Shown one piece after another: positions 25,011 to 33,154 of a stretch of 64,000 nt of DNA (positions are counted from its first letter, which is position 1; each line of letters begins with the position of its first letter). The notes beneath the pieces were generated by a model that worked only from the letters and a program-made list of their open reading frames with translations, had not been told where the DNA came from and searched no databases. Both the position numbers and the translations under genes were made by a program. Origin of the DNA: CAYQTL01 sp964420405 (GTDB lineage: Bacteria; Acidobacteriota; Thermoanaerobaculia; Thermoanaerobaculales; Sulfomarinibacteraceae); NCBI GenBank assembly GCA_964420405.1, contig CAYQTL010000005.1, forward strand, positions 86,757 through 150,756, read 5' to 3'.

Positions 25011-25025
25011 CCTCCGCGGCTACGG
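25004..25025. terminator. Bidirectional hairpin with both stop codons in the stem
   Basis: GTAGCC (25007-25012) pairs with GGCTAC (25018-25023) over a 5-nt loop. The TAG of the MinD-like gene and the TAG of hfq sit in opposite arms. No T tract follows, so it is a probable but weak terminator. Confidence 0.5.
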
Positions 25026-25358
25026 CCGCGCCGTCGTGGCACGGCGACGGCGCCTGACGTGCAGCTCCTCCTCCTTGAACATGAACTTGATGGAGTGCTT
25101 GAAGAGCAGGAGGTTGGGGGCGTCGTTGCGGTTGAGCTTGATGCAGCTCTTGTCGTACCACTCGATCCAGCCGTTGAGCTCGGTCCCGTCCGTCAGCACC
25201 ACGACCATCTGGGTGTGGTTCTGCATCTGCTTGAGGTAGTAGTAGTTCTCGGCATTGGTCTGCTCTGCCGGCACCTGCTTGCGCCGACCGGTCGAGCGGG
25301 TCGGAAAGCGGTCCATCATCTCGGTCATGGACGGCCGTATGAGCTTTCGATCCGACAT
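25020..25358 (-). CDS. hfq: Hfq-like Sm-fold RNA-binding protein
   Basis: 112 aa. A 40-residue N-terminal extension (RKLIRPSMTEMMDRFPTRS) precedes an Hfq-type Sm core (about 41-97): YYYLKQMQNHTQMVVVLTDG and LNGWIEWYDKSCIKLNR, then LLLFKHSIKFMF, in which FKHSI stands for the conserved YKHAI of Hfq. The tail is arginine-rich. The Sm1/Sm2 spacing fits Hfq, but identity to the E. coli protein is low. It may bind sRNAs or mRNAs. The ATG at 25358 has GGGGAGGA upstream. It follows yaaT in the same direction after 145 bp. Confidence 0.78.
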   Translation of the reverse strand: MSDRKLIRPSMTEMMDRFPTRSTGRRKQVPAEQTNAENYYYLKQMQNHTQMVVVLTDGTELNGWIEWYDKSCIKLNRNDAPNLLLFKHSIKFMFKEEELHVRRRRRATTARP

Positions 25359-25503
25359 CGGTCCTCCCCTCACGGCCGCTGGGTCTGGTCGCCGAAAGGT
25401 CGTGGCCACAGAGTAGCAAAGCCCGCGCCAACTGTCTCTTGTACGGCTTCCCGCGGGCCCGTGTTTCCGCTCGTGGCAGCGTGGGCCGGTGCGGCCGGAG
25501 GCC

Positions 25504-26196
25504 TCAGTCCCGGCGCGGTCGCGGCGACGGGTACTGGTCCACCTCGTGGGCGAGGCAGCACATCAGGCGGCCGCACATGCCGGAGATCTTGGTGGGGTTG
25601 AGGCTCAGGTTCTGGCGCTTGGCCATGCGCACGGTCACCGAGTGGAACCTGTCCATGAAGGTCGCGCAGCACAGGCACCTGCCGCACGGGCCGATGCCGC
25701 CCATCGCGCGGGCGCCGTCCCGCACACCGAGCGCGCGCATCTCGATCCGTCGCCGGAAGCGGCGGGCGAGGTCGCGGACCAGCGGCCGGTAGTCGACCCG
25801 TTGCTCGGCGGTGAAGTAGACCACCGCCCGACGACCCGACAGCGGCAGGCGCACCTTCGAGGGCCGCACCTCGATGCCGAGCTCGGCGGCGCGCTGGCGC
25901 GCGTACTGCCGGATCTCCCGCTCGACCACCGCGACGTCGTCCGCTCGCCTGCAGTCGTCCTCGGTGGCCAGCCGCATCACGGTCCGCACCCCGCACCGCG
26001 GTGCGCGCAGCACCGGCGACGCGTACACCGAGGCGCGCCCCACGAACTCGCCGTCCGGGGTCGAGACGACGCAGCGGTCGCCGTGGCGCAGCTCGACGCC
26101 GCCGCTGCGGCACGGCGCCGCCGGCTGGTCCTCGTCGAGCACCACCGCGAGCCAGTCCTCGTGGGGGGTCGGCACCCCGACCGTCAGCGCGCTCAC
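25504..26196 (-). CDS. YaaT/RicT-like PSP1 domain protein
   Basis: 230 aa. The PSP1 domain spans about 60-145. A cysteine-rich C-terminus with CGRCLCC, GMCGRLMCC and a typical KISGMCGRLMCCLAHE segment identifies the YaaT/RicT group. In Bacillus, RicT with RicA and RicF binds Fe-S clusters and supports RNA processing by RNase Y and sporulation. No RicA or RicF homologue is adjacent. The start overlaps purE by 4 bp (ATGA), placing it in the pta-purD-purE run. Confidence 0.9.
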   Translation of the reverse strand: MSALTVGVPTPHEDWLAVVLDEDQPAAPCRSGGVELRHGDRCVVSTPDGEFVGRASVYASPVLRAPRCGVRTVMRLATEDDCRRADDVAVVEREIRQYARQRAAELGIEVRPSKVRLPLSGRRAVVYFTAEQRVDYRPLVRDLARRFRRRIEMRALGVRDGARAMGGIGPCGRCLCCATFMDRFHSVTVRMAKRQNLSLNPTKISGMCGRLMCCLAHEVDQYPSPRPRRD

Positions 26197-26705
26197 GACC
26201 GGGCCCCGAGCTCGTCGCGGACATCGCGGTCCGAGCGCGCCACCGCGTCGGCTCCTTCGCGCCGCGCCCGCTGGAGCGCGGTGCGGACGTCGTCGCGCTC
26301 GGCGGCGACGAGCTGGGCGGCGAAGAAGGCCGCGTTGCGTGCCCCGGCCGAGCCGACGGCGAATGTCGCCACCGGCACCCCCGCAGGCATCTGGACCGTC
26401 GACAGCAGCGCGTCCACGCCGTCGAGGACGCCGCCGGGAAGCGGCACCCCGAGCACCGGCCGCAGGGTGTGCGCCGCCACGACCCCGGCGAGGTGGGCGG
26501 CCATCCCGGCGGCGCAGATGAACGCGCGCGCACCCGCTGCCTCGGCGTCGCGCACGATCTGCACGGTCCGTTCGGGCGTCCGGTGGGCCGAGGTGACGTG
26601 GACCGCCACCGTCACGCCGAGAGTGGCGAGGACCTCCACCGCCGGCCGGACGTGCTTGAGGTCGCTGGCGGACCCCATCAGGACGACGACCTCAGCGCTG
26701 CTCAC
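26193..26705 (-). CDS. purE: N5-carboxyaminoimidazole ribonucleotide mutase PurE
   Basis: 170 aa. The phosphate-binding loop MGSASDLKHVRP, SAHRTPERT and AGMAAHLAGVVAAHT are the PurE hallmarks, and the C-terminal NAAFFAAQLVA helix is present. It interconverts N5-CAIR (or AIR plus CO2) and CAIR in purine synthesis. No purK is visible nearby, so class I or II activity cannot be decided from context. It overlaps purD by 14 bp. Confidence 0.95.
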   Translation of the reverse strand: MSSAEVVVLMGSASDLKHVRPAVEVLATLGVTVAVHVTSAHRTPERTVQIVRDAEAAGARAFICAAGMAAHLAGVVAAHTLRPVLGVPLPGGVLDGVDALLSTVQMPAGVPVATFAVGSAGARNAAFFAAQLVAAERDDVRTALQRARREGADAVARSDRDVRDELGARS

Positions 26706-27990
26706 GGGCCTCCTCCATGCGGGCGAGCGTGTCGGCGCCGATGTCGCGCCGGAAGTACATGCCGTCGAAGTGGATCTTCGCGACGCCGCGGTAGGCGGTC
26801 TCGACCGCCTCGGCGAGCCCGGCGCCGCGGCCGCACACCGACAGGACCCGCCCGCCGGCGGTGACCAGCCGCCGGCGCTCGTCGAGCGCGGTTCCCGCGT
26901 GGTAGACGGTGACCCCGGGAAGGGCGAGGGCGTCCTCGATCCCCTCGACCGGGTCGCCCTTGCGGGGGCCGCCCGGGTAGCCCTCGGCTGAAAGGACCAC
27001 GCACGCCACGGCCTCGCGGCGCCAGCGCAGGGTCGACGCGGCCAGCGCCCCGTCTGCGGCCTGGCGCGCCACCGCCGCGAAGCTGTCGTCGAGCCGCAGC
27101 AGGATCGCCTGGGTCTCGGGATCGCCGAGCCGGCAGTTGAACTCGAGCACCTTGGGCCCGTCGGCGGTGAGCATCAGCCCGACGTACAGCACGCCGCGGT
27201 ACTCCCGCCCCTCGGCGGCGAGCTGGCGGACGGTCGGTCGGACGATCCGCTCGAGAACGTGCCGTGCGGTGCCCGCCGGGATCATCGGCGCCGGACAGTG
27301 GGCGCCCATGCCGCCGGTGTTGGGCCCGGCGCCGGCCTCGCCGAGACGCTTGTAGTCGTGGGACGTGGCCAGGGGCACGACGTCGGTGCCGTCGGACACC
27401 GCCATGTACGACAGCTCCTCGCCGACGAGGAACTCCTCCACCAGCACGCGCTCGCCGGCGTCGCCGAACCGCCGCTGGCGGAAGTAGACGTCGACCGCCT
27501 GCTCGAGGGTCTCCTCGTCGGAGACGATGTACACGCCCTTGCCGGCCGCCAGGCCGTCCGCCTTGAACACCACCGGAAACGAGAACCGCCGCGCCGCCGC
27601 GACCGCGTCGTCGGCGCAGGTGACGCTCTCGGCGGCGGCGGTCGGCAGCCCGATCCGCCGGCACAGCTCCTTGGCGAACACCTTGCTCGACTCGATCTCC
27701 GCGGCCAGCCGGCTCGGACCGAACAGCCGCAGGCCGCGGCGCGCGAACTCGTCGGCGATGCCGAGGGCGAGCGGCAGCTCGGGGCCGACCACCGTCAGGT
27801 CGATGCGCAGGTCCGACGCGGCCTCGGCGGCGCCGGGGAGGTCGTCCGCCGACAGCGGCAGCAGGTCTGCCGCCTCGGCGATCCCCGGGTTGCCCGGGGC
27901 GGCGAACACGGCCTCGACCCCGGGCGAGCGGCGCAGCGCGTGCACGATCGCGTGCTCCCGGGCGCCCGAGCCGAGCACCAGGACCCGCAT
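26692..27990 (-). CDS. purD: Phosphoribosylamine-glycine ligase PurD (GAR synthetase)
   Basis: 432 aa ATP-grasp enzyme of purine synthesis. The N-terminal MRVLVLGSGAREHAI, the ATP-grasp core FPVVFKADGLAAGKGV and the NTGGMGAHCPAP and EFNCRLGDPETQ motifs are all present. It is four bases downstream of the pta stop, so it is translationally linked. It is tied to purE by overlap, giving a purine pair in an otherwise mixed operon. Confidence 0.96.
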   Translation of the reverse strand: MRVLVLGSGAREHAIVHALRRSPGVEAVFAAPGNPGIAEAADLLPLSADDLPGAAEAASDLRIDLTVVGPELPLALGIADEFARRGLRLFGPSRLAAEIESSKVFAKELCRRIGLPTAAAESVTCADDAVAAARRFSFPVVFKADGLAAGKGVYIVSDEETLEQAVDVYFRQRRFGDAGERVLVEEFLVGEELSYMAVSDGTDVVPLATSHDYKRLGEAGAGPNTGGMGAHCPAPMIPAGTARHVLERIVRPTVRQLAAEGREYRGVLYVGLMLTADGPKVLEFNCRLGDPETQAILLRLDDSFAAVARQAADGALAASTLRWRREAVACVVLSAEGYPGGPRKGDPVEGIEDALALPGVTVYHAGTALDERRRLVTAGGRVLSVCGRGAGLAEAVETAYRGVAKIHFDGMYFRRDIGADTLARMEEAREQR

Positions 27991-27994
27991 GCGG

Positions 27995-28984
27995 CTACCC
28001 CTTCGCCTGCAGCAGCGTCAGGTACGCCGTCTGCACGATGTCGCCGGCGGAGCAGCCGCGGCTGAGGTCGTTGGCCGGCCTGGCGAGCCCCTGCATGAGT
28101 GGGCCCAGCGCGCGGGCCCCGCCGAGGCGCTCGACCGCCTTGTAGCAGATGTTGCCGGCGTTCAGGTCGGGGAACACCAGGACGTTGGCGTGCCCGGCGA
28201 CGGTCGACCCGGGCGCCTTCTTCGCGCCGATCCGCTCGATCAGGGCGGCGTCGAGCTGCAGCTCGCCGTCGAACTCGAACCCGGGACCGCGGCGGCCGAG
28301 CTCGGTGACCGCGTCCCGGACCTTGGACACCAGCGGATGCTCGGCGGAGCCCTTGGTCGAGAATGACAGCAGCGCGACCCGCGGCGTCCCGCCGACGATC
28401 GACGAGAAGGTGGCGGCCGCCGACACCGCGATCTCGGCCAGCTGGACCGCGTCGGGATCGGGCATGACGGCACAGTCGGCGAACACCATCACGCCGCCGT
28501 CCCCCCAGCCGGGATCGGGGTGGACCATGACGAATGCCGACGACACGGTCTTCAGACCCGGGGCGGCGCCGATCGCGTGAAGCGCGGCTCGCACGGTGTC
28601 GGCGGTGGTGCGGACCGCGCCACCGATCGAGCCGTCCGCCTCGCCGGCCGCCACCAGCAGGGACGCGAAGGAGAGAGGGTCGGCGACCGCCTGCAGCGCG
28701 CCCTCCATGGTCATCCCCTTGTGGCCGCGGCGCTCGTGCAGCAGCGCCGCGAGCGGCTCGCGTCGCTCGTCGGCGAGCGGATCCAGCACCTGGACGCCGG
28801 CCGCCTCGAGACGATCGTGCTCCGGCGTGCGCGCCCCCGCCGGGCACAGGATCGTGACGCCGCACGCGCCGCTCCGGGACAGGTCGCCGGCCGCCTCGAC
28901 CACCCGCGGGTCGTCCCCCTCGGCCAGCACGATCCGCCCGCGCACCGCCCGCGCACGGGCTTCGAGGTCGTCGAGAAAGCGCAT
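27995..28984 (-). CDS. pta: Phosphate acetyltransferase
   Basis: 329 aa, the short Pta form without the DRTGG-type N-terminal region. Motifs include RIVLAEGDDPRVVEAA, KGMTMEGALQAV, SFASLLVAAGEADGSIGGAV, LSFSTKGSAEHP and VFPDLNAGNICYKAVERLGG. It interconverts acetyl-CoA and acetyl phosphate. No acetate kinase is in the window. It is first in a pta-purD-purE-yaaT operon and has a TACAAT -10 and GGAGGGGGAG leader. Confidence 0.94.
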   Translation of the reverse strand: MRFLDDLEARARAVRGRIVLAEGDDPRVVEAAGDLSRSGACGVTILCPAGARTPEHDRLEAAGVQVLDPLADERREPLAALLHERRGHKGMTMEGALQAVADPLSFASLLVAAGEADGSIGGAVRTTADTVRAALHAIGAAPGLKTVSSAFVMVHPDPGWGDGGVMVFADCAVMPDPDAVQLAEIAVSAAATFSSIVGGTPRVALLSFSTKGSAEHPLVSKVRDAVTELGRRGPGFEFDGELQLDAALIERIGAKKAPGSTVAGHANVLVFPDLNAGNICYKAVERLGGARALGPLMQGLARPANDLSRGCSAGDIVQTAYLTLLQAKG

Positions 28985-29001
28985 CTCCCCCTCCCGCCGG
29001 C

Positions 29002-29068
29002 ATTGTACCCCACGGCACGAGCGGTATCGGGACTCGGTCTTGACGCCGCAACCAATAGAGCATAAATT
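29002..29068. promoter_or_regulatory. Divergent promoters for pta and the Rrf2 regulator
   Basis: Minus-strand -10 TACAAT (29002-29007) serves pta. On the plus strand TTGACG (29040-29045) and TAAATT (29063-29068) are exactly 17 bp apart and serve the Rrf2 gene. The stretch 29052-29090 is AT-rich for this genome and could hold an Rrf2 operator. Confidence 0.6.
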
Positions 29069-29079
29069 AGATCGAGAAA

Positions 29080-29463
29080 ATGATGAATCGGACCGACGGC
29101 TATCGCCTGACCGCCCTCGCCGAGCTCGGCCGCTGCTGGCCCCGGTCGCTGCCGGCGGCGGTCGTCGCCGGCCGGCGGGACATCCCGGCGGCCTACCTCT
29201 CCAACCTCGTCGGCGAGCTCGTCCGGTCCGGCGTCGTCCGCGCGCGGCGGGGGCGCGGCGGCGGGCTCACCCTGGCGTCGCCGCCCGAGACCATCCCGCT
29301 CAGCCGCGTGGTCTCGATTCCGTCGCCCGCGGCCCGGTCCGGCGACCCGCTGGGCCGCGTGGAGGCGGCGGTCGCGGCCGCGGTCGAGGAGGTGCTCGGC
29401 TCCCTCTCGGTGGCCGACCTGGTCGCCTGGGAGGGGCCGGACGCTCCGGAGTACTCGATCTGA
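29080..29463 (+). CDS. Rrf2-family winged-helix regulator without Fe-S cysteines
   Basis: 127 aa, near the normal Rrf2 length. A winged helix fits: YRLTALAELG, RDIPAAYLSNLVGELVRSGVV and GRGGGLTLASPPE, whose glycine-rich wing is typical of Rrf2. The three cysteines that bind [2Fe-2S] in IscR and NsrR are absent. It lies 44 bp upstream of cysK, like the CymR regulator of cysteine synthesis, which suggests a cysteine-pool response. ATG 29080 is the natural start. Confidence 0.8.
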   Translation: MMNRTDGYRLTALAELGRCWPRSLPAAVVAGRRDIPAAYLSNLVGELVRSGVVRARRGRGGGLTLASPPETIPLSRVVSIPSPAARSGDPLGRVEAAVAAAVEEVLGSLSVADLVAWEGPDAPEYSI

Positions 29464-29507
29464 CGCTGACCTGAAGCCGTCCACCCGGCAACCGAAAAGG
29501 AGCTCCG

Positions 29508-30443
29508 ATGCGCATCGCAAGCGACGTCACGAAGCTGATCGGCAACACCCCGCTCGTGCAGCTCAACCGGGTGGCGGCGGACGTGGGCGCCCGCGTCGCC
29601 GCCAAGCTCGAGTTCTTCAACCCGGCGCACTCGGTCAAGGACCGCATCGGCGTCGCCATGGTCGACGCCCTCGAGCGCGACGGCACGCTGGTGCCCGGCC
29701 GCTCGGTGCTGGTGGAGCCGACCTCGGGCAACACCGGCATCGCGCTCGCCATGGTCGCGGCGGCCCGCGGCTACCGCTGCGTGCTGACGATGCCCGAGTC
29801 GATGTCGGTGGAGCGGCGCAAGGTGCTGCGGCTGCTCGGCGCCGAGCTCGTCCTGACCCCCGCCCCGGACGGCATGAGGGGCGCCACCGCGAAGGCCGAG
29901 GAGCTGGTGGGCTCGATAGCCGACGCGGTCATGCCGCAGCAGTTCGTCAACCAGGCCAACCCCGAGGTCCACGAGTGGACCACCGCCCACGAGCTGTGGC
30001 AGGACACCGACGGCCGGATGGACGCGTTCGTCGCCGGGGTGGGCACCGGCGGGACGCTGACGGGTGTCGGACGGGTGTGGAAGCGGCGCCGGCCCGGCGT
30101 CCGGATCGTGGCGGTGGAGCCGGCCGACTCGCCCGTGCTCTCCGGCGGCGAGCCCGGCTCCCACAAGATCCAGGGCATCGGGGCGGGGTTCATCCCCGCC
30201 AACCTCGACACCGGCCTGGTGGACGAGGTCGTACAGGTCTCCAACGAGGACGCGTTCCGGACCGCGCGACGCCTCGCCGCCGAGGAGGGCATCCTGGCCG
30301 GGATCTCGACCGGCGCGGCATGCGCGGCCGCGCTGCGGGTCGCGGCCCGGCCCGAGATGGAGGGCCGGCTGGTGGTGTTCGTGGCACCGTCCACCTCGGA
30401 GCGGTACATCTCCACCGACCTCTTCGCCGGACTCGACGAGTAG
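29508..30443 (+). CDS. cysK: Cysteine synthase A (O-acetylserine sulfhydrylase)
   Basis: 311 aa PLP-dependent enzyme of cysteine synthesis. The Schiff-base lysine lies in AHSVKDRIG and the asparagine loop TSGNTG is intact. The GTGGTLTGVGR phosphate loop and GIGAGFIP strand match CysK rather than CysM. AAGGAG precedes the ATG. It is co-transcribed with the Rrf2 regulator. No cysE is visible in the window. Confidence 0.95.
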   Translation: MRIASDVTKLIGNTPLVQLNRVAADVGARVAAKLEFFNPAHSVKDRIGVAMVDALERDGTLVPGRSVLVEPTSGNTGIALAMVAAARGYRCVLTMPESMSVERRKVLRLLGAELVLTPAPDGMRGATAKAEELVGSIADAVMPQQFVNQANPEVHEWTTAHELWQDTDGRMDAFVAGVGTGGTLTGVGRVWKRRRPGVRIVAVEPADSPVLSGGEPGSHKIQGIGAGFIPANLDTGLVDEVVQVSNEDAFRTARRLAAEEGILAGISTGAACAAALRVAARPEMEGRLVVFVAPSTSERYISTDLFAGLDE

Positions 30444-30485
30444 CGGGGTACACTCGGCGCGGTCGCCCCGGCGACAGCTCGCGCC

Positions 30486-32342
30486 ATGTCCCACTCCGCC
30501 GACCTCCACCGTCCGCCCCGCGCCGAGGCCGCCGCGCTGGCGGTCTCGGCCGCGATCCTGAAGCTGATGTTCCTGGCGAGCGTCCTGGACAACCCGTTCG
30601 TCGCCGGGATGACCAACGACGAGGCCCACCACCTCGAGACGGCCAGGGCGATCCTGGCCTCCGGTCCGGTGCAGGCCGACGCGTTCTACTTCGCTCCGCT
30701 GTACCCCTACCTGCTGGCGGTCCTGTTCGCGGTGCTCGGCGAGCTTCCGCCCGCCGCCCTCGCGATGCAGGCCGTGCTGGGGGGGCTCCACGTGGGGCTG
30801 GTGCACCTGCTCGGGTGGCGCTTCACCGGCCGCCGGTCCACCGCCAGGATCGCGGCCGCCGGCGCGCTGCTGTACGGCCCGTACTGGATGTACGAGACGC
30901 TGCTGCTCAAGACCACCGCGGCCGCCACCCTCACCGCCGCCACGGCCCTGGTGCTGCTTGCGGCCGGCGACCGCTGCGACGACCGGCGGTGGGCCGCGGG
31001 CGGGCTGATGCTCGGCGTGCTCGCGCTGCTGCGGGGCAACACCCTGGTGGTGGCGGCTGCGGTCGCCGCGGGCCTGCTGCTGGAGCACCGGCGCGGGCGA
31101 GCTTCGGCCCGCGCCGTCGCGCTGTGGGGTGTGGCCCTGCTCTGCGGCATCCTGCCGGCGACCCTCCACAATCTCGTGGCGGCCTCGGACCTGGTCCCGA
31201 CCACCGCCCAGGGCGGGGTCCAGCTGTGGATCGGCAACCACGAGGGGGCCACCGGCACCTACGTCGCCCTGCGGCCGGCCCGCGGTCTGCCCGCCCAGGA
31301 GCGGGCCGACGCATTCTCCATCGCCGAGGCGGCCGAGGGCCAGCCGCTGTTCCCGTCGGAGATGTCGGCCTGGTGGCTGCGGCGGGGGCTCGCGTGGATC
31401 GCGAGCGACCCGTTGGAATGGCTGCGCCTGACGGCGGTCAAGCTGCGCCTCCTCCACGCCCACTCCGAGATCGTGGACGTCGTCGACCTCGAGCTGTACC
31501 GGGCGCTGTCGCCGCAGCTCCGGCTCGCCTGGCTCGGCTTCGGACCGGTGGTGGCGCTGGCCGCCGCCGGGGTGGTGCTCGAGCGCCGCCGCCTGGCCGG
31601 ATCGCGCGCGATGCTCGCGGTCCTGGTTGTGGGCTCGATCGCGTCGGTGGTGCTGTTCTTCGTGTTCGCCCGCTACCGGCTGCCGTTCGTGTCGCTGTAC
31701 CTCGTGCTCGGCGCCGCCGGCGCCGACGGCCTTCTCGCCGCCGCCCGCAGCCGGCGGATCGGGACCCTCGCCGTCGCGGCGGCGGCGGCAGCGTCCGCCG
31801 CCGCGGTGGCGGCGGTCCCGGTCCGCGTCAGCGACCCGGCGGTGGCGGTCAACACCCTCGGCAACCTGTACCGTCAGCTCGGGCGGCCCGCCGACGCCCT
31901 GCGCTGCTTCGAGGCGATCGTCGCGCGCCATCCCTCCGACCCGCGCCTGCGCGTGAACCTCGCGGAAGTCCTGGCCGAGCTCGAGCGCCCGTGCGACGCC
32001 GCCGTCGAGCTCGCGACCGCGCTGCCGGCGTTCGCCGCCAACGCCGACACCACCGGCGACCCGGTCGCACGCGCCGAGGCGCTGTGGACCGCCCTGCGGC
32101 TGCTGGAGCACCGCGCTGCGTGCCCGGGGCAGCACCCGCCTGAGCAGGCGCGGGCAGTCGCGGTGCGGATGGCGCGGCGGCTCGCCGCGGACGCCGCGGC
32201 GGGCACGATGACACCGAACGCGGGGCTGTCCCGGCAGATCGAGCGGGGTCTGGCGCTCGCGCGGGATGCGCCGGTCACGCCGGCAGGCGGACCCGCAGCG
32301 GACGCGGGTCGGCCCACGCCTCCACCGGCAGACGGCCCTTGA
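30486..32342 (+). CDS. GT-C fold membrane glycosyltransferase-like protein with C-terminal TPRs
   Basis: 618 aa. About ten membrane segments span residues 15-450. A first-loop acidic motif (GMTNDEAHHLETAR, with D and E after the first segment) resembles PMT/ArnT GT-C enzymes, which use polyprenyl-phosphate sugars. The C-terminal 150 residues form TPR-like helices (TLGNLYRQLGRPADALRCFE). The donor and acceptor are unknown. A TACACT -10 is at 30449-30454. The last 68 bp overlap the convergent DagK-like gene. Confidence 0.72.
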   Translation: MSHSADLHRPPRAEAAALAVSAAILKLMFLASVLDNPFVAGMTNDEAHHLETARAILASGPVQADAFYFAPLYPYLLAVLFAVLGELPPAALAMQAVLGGLHVGLVHLLGWRFTGRRSTARIAAAGALLYGPYWMYETLLLKTTAAATLTAATALVLLAAGDRCDDRRWAAGGLMLGVLALLRGNTLVVAAAVAAGLLLEHRRGRASARAVALWGVALLCGILPATLHNLVAASDLVPTTAQGGVQLWIGNHEGATGTYVALRPARGLPAQERADAFSIAEAAEGQPLFPSEMSAWWLRRGLAWIASDPLEWLRLTAVKLRLLHAHSEIVDVVDLELYRALSPQLRLAWLGFGPVVALAAAGVVLERRRLAGSRAMLAVLVVGSIASVVLFFVFARYRLPFVSLYLVLGAAGADGLLAAARSRRIGTLAVAAAAAASAAAVAAVPVRVSDPAVAVNTLGNLYRQLGRPADALRCFEAIVARHPSDPRLRVNLAEVLAELERPCDAAVELATALPAFAANADTTGDPVARAEALWTALRLLEHRAACPGQHPPEQARAVAVRMARRLAADAAAGTMTPNAGLSRQIERGLALARDAPVTPAGGPAADAGRPTPPPADGP

Positions 32343-33153
32343 GCTCGCCGTCGACCTGGTAGCGGCATCCGCCCCCGAGCTCCTCCAGCCGGACCCGCGG
32401 CGCCGCCACCCGCAGCACGTCGGCGCGGTGCAGGTGGCGACCGAACGGCAGCGAGAGGAAGAACCCGGCCGCCGGCCACCGGCCGACCGCGGTCTGGAGC
32501 ACCACCTCGAACCCCCCGCGGAACGGGTCGGCGCCGGGAGCCACCGCCCACGGCCCGGCGTAGCAGCGACCGTTGCCGACGATCGCCCAGCCCGCGGCGC
32601 CGTCGAAGCCGTCGCACACCGCCCGCAGCCCGGGCATGGGAGGGCCGCCGAGCAGCTCCCGCGCCGCCTGAAACCCGATCCCCAGCCGACCGCCGACACG
32701 CTTGTAGCTCGGCGGCACCCGCTCCAGAACGACCGTGTCGGGCCCGGCGGAGAGCATCTGCACGAAGATGTCGCCGCGGTCGGTGCGCCCGACCCGCATG
32801 TCGCGGTCGGATCCGTCGAGCAGCGCCCCGAGCCCCGCCGCGGCCGGCCGCGGCACACCGAGCTCGTACGCCAGCACCGAGGTGGTGCCGCCGGGCAGCA
32901 CGCCGAGGGCGCAGGGCGTCCCGAGAAGGCCGCGGGCGACCTCGTTGTAGGTGCCGTCGCCGCCGAACGCGAGCACCAGGGCGGCGCCGGCGGCGACGGC
33001 CGCGGCCGCCAGCTCCTCGCCGTGGCCTGGCGCCGAGGTCGGACGCCAGTCGAGCTCCACCCCGTGGGCGCGGGCGGCGGCGTCGAGGGCCATCCGCTCC
33101 CGCATCAGCCGACCGCCGCCGGCGGCCGGGTTGACGATCACCGGCAGCTGCAC
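32275..33153 (-). CDS. Diacylglycerol kinase-type lipid kinase (DagK/LCB5 family)
   Basis: 292 aa. The N-terminal NPAAGGG and the nucleotide-binding GGDGTYNEVARGLL and LPGGTTSVLAYELGVP are the family signature. The C-terminal beta region holds DGEL near residue 272. It probably phosphorylates diacylglycerol or a related lipid at the membrane surface. The stop is inside the 3' end of the convergent gene. The next upstream gene, ruvB, ends a single base before its start. Confidence 0.88.
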   Translation of the reverse strand: MQLPVIVNPAAGGGRLMRERMALDAAARAHGVELDWRPTSAPGHGEELAAAAVAAGAALVLAFGGDGTYNEVARGLLGTPCALGVLPGGTTSVLAYELGVPRPAAAGLGALLDGSDRDMRVGRTDRGDIFVQMLSAGPDTVVLERVPPSYKRVGGRLGIGFQAARELLGGPPMPGLRAVCDGFDGAAGWAIVGNGRCYAGPWAVAPGADPFRGGFEVVLQTAVGRWPAAGFFLSLPFGRHLHRADVLRVAAPRVRLEELGGGCRYQVDGELKGRLPVEAWADPRPLRVRLPA

Positions 33154-33154
33154 C

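Noticed and set aside
29193..32858. Minus-strand open frame of about 1220 codons
   Set aside because: It runs antisense through cysK and the GT-C gene. Its composition is Arg/Gly/Pro-rich, as expected for a shadow frame in a 70% GC genome.
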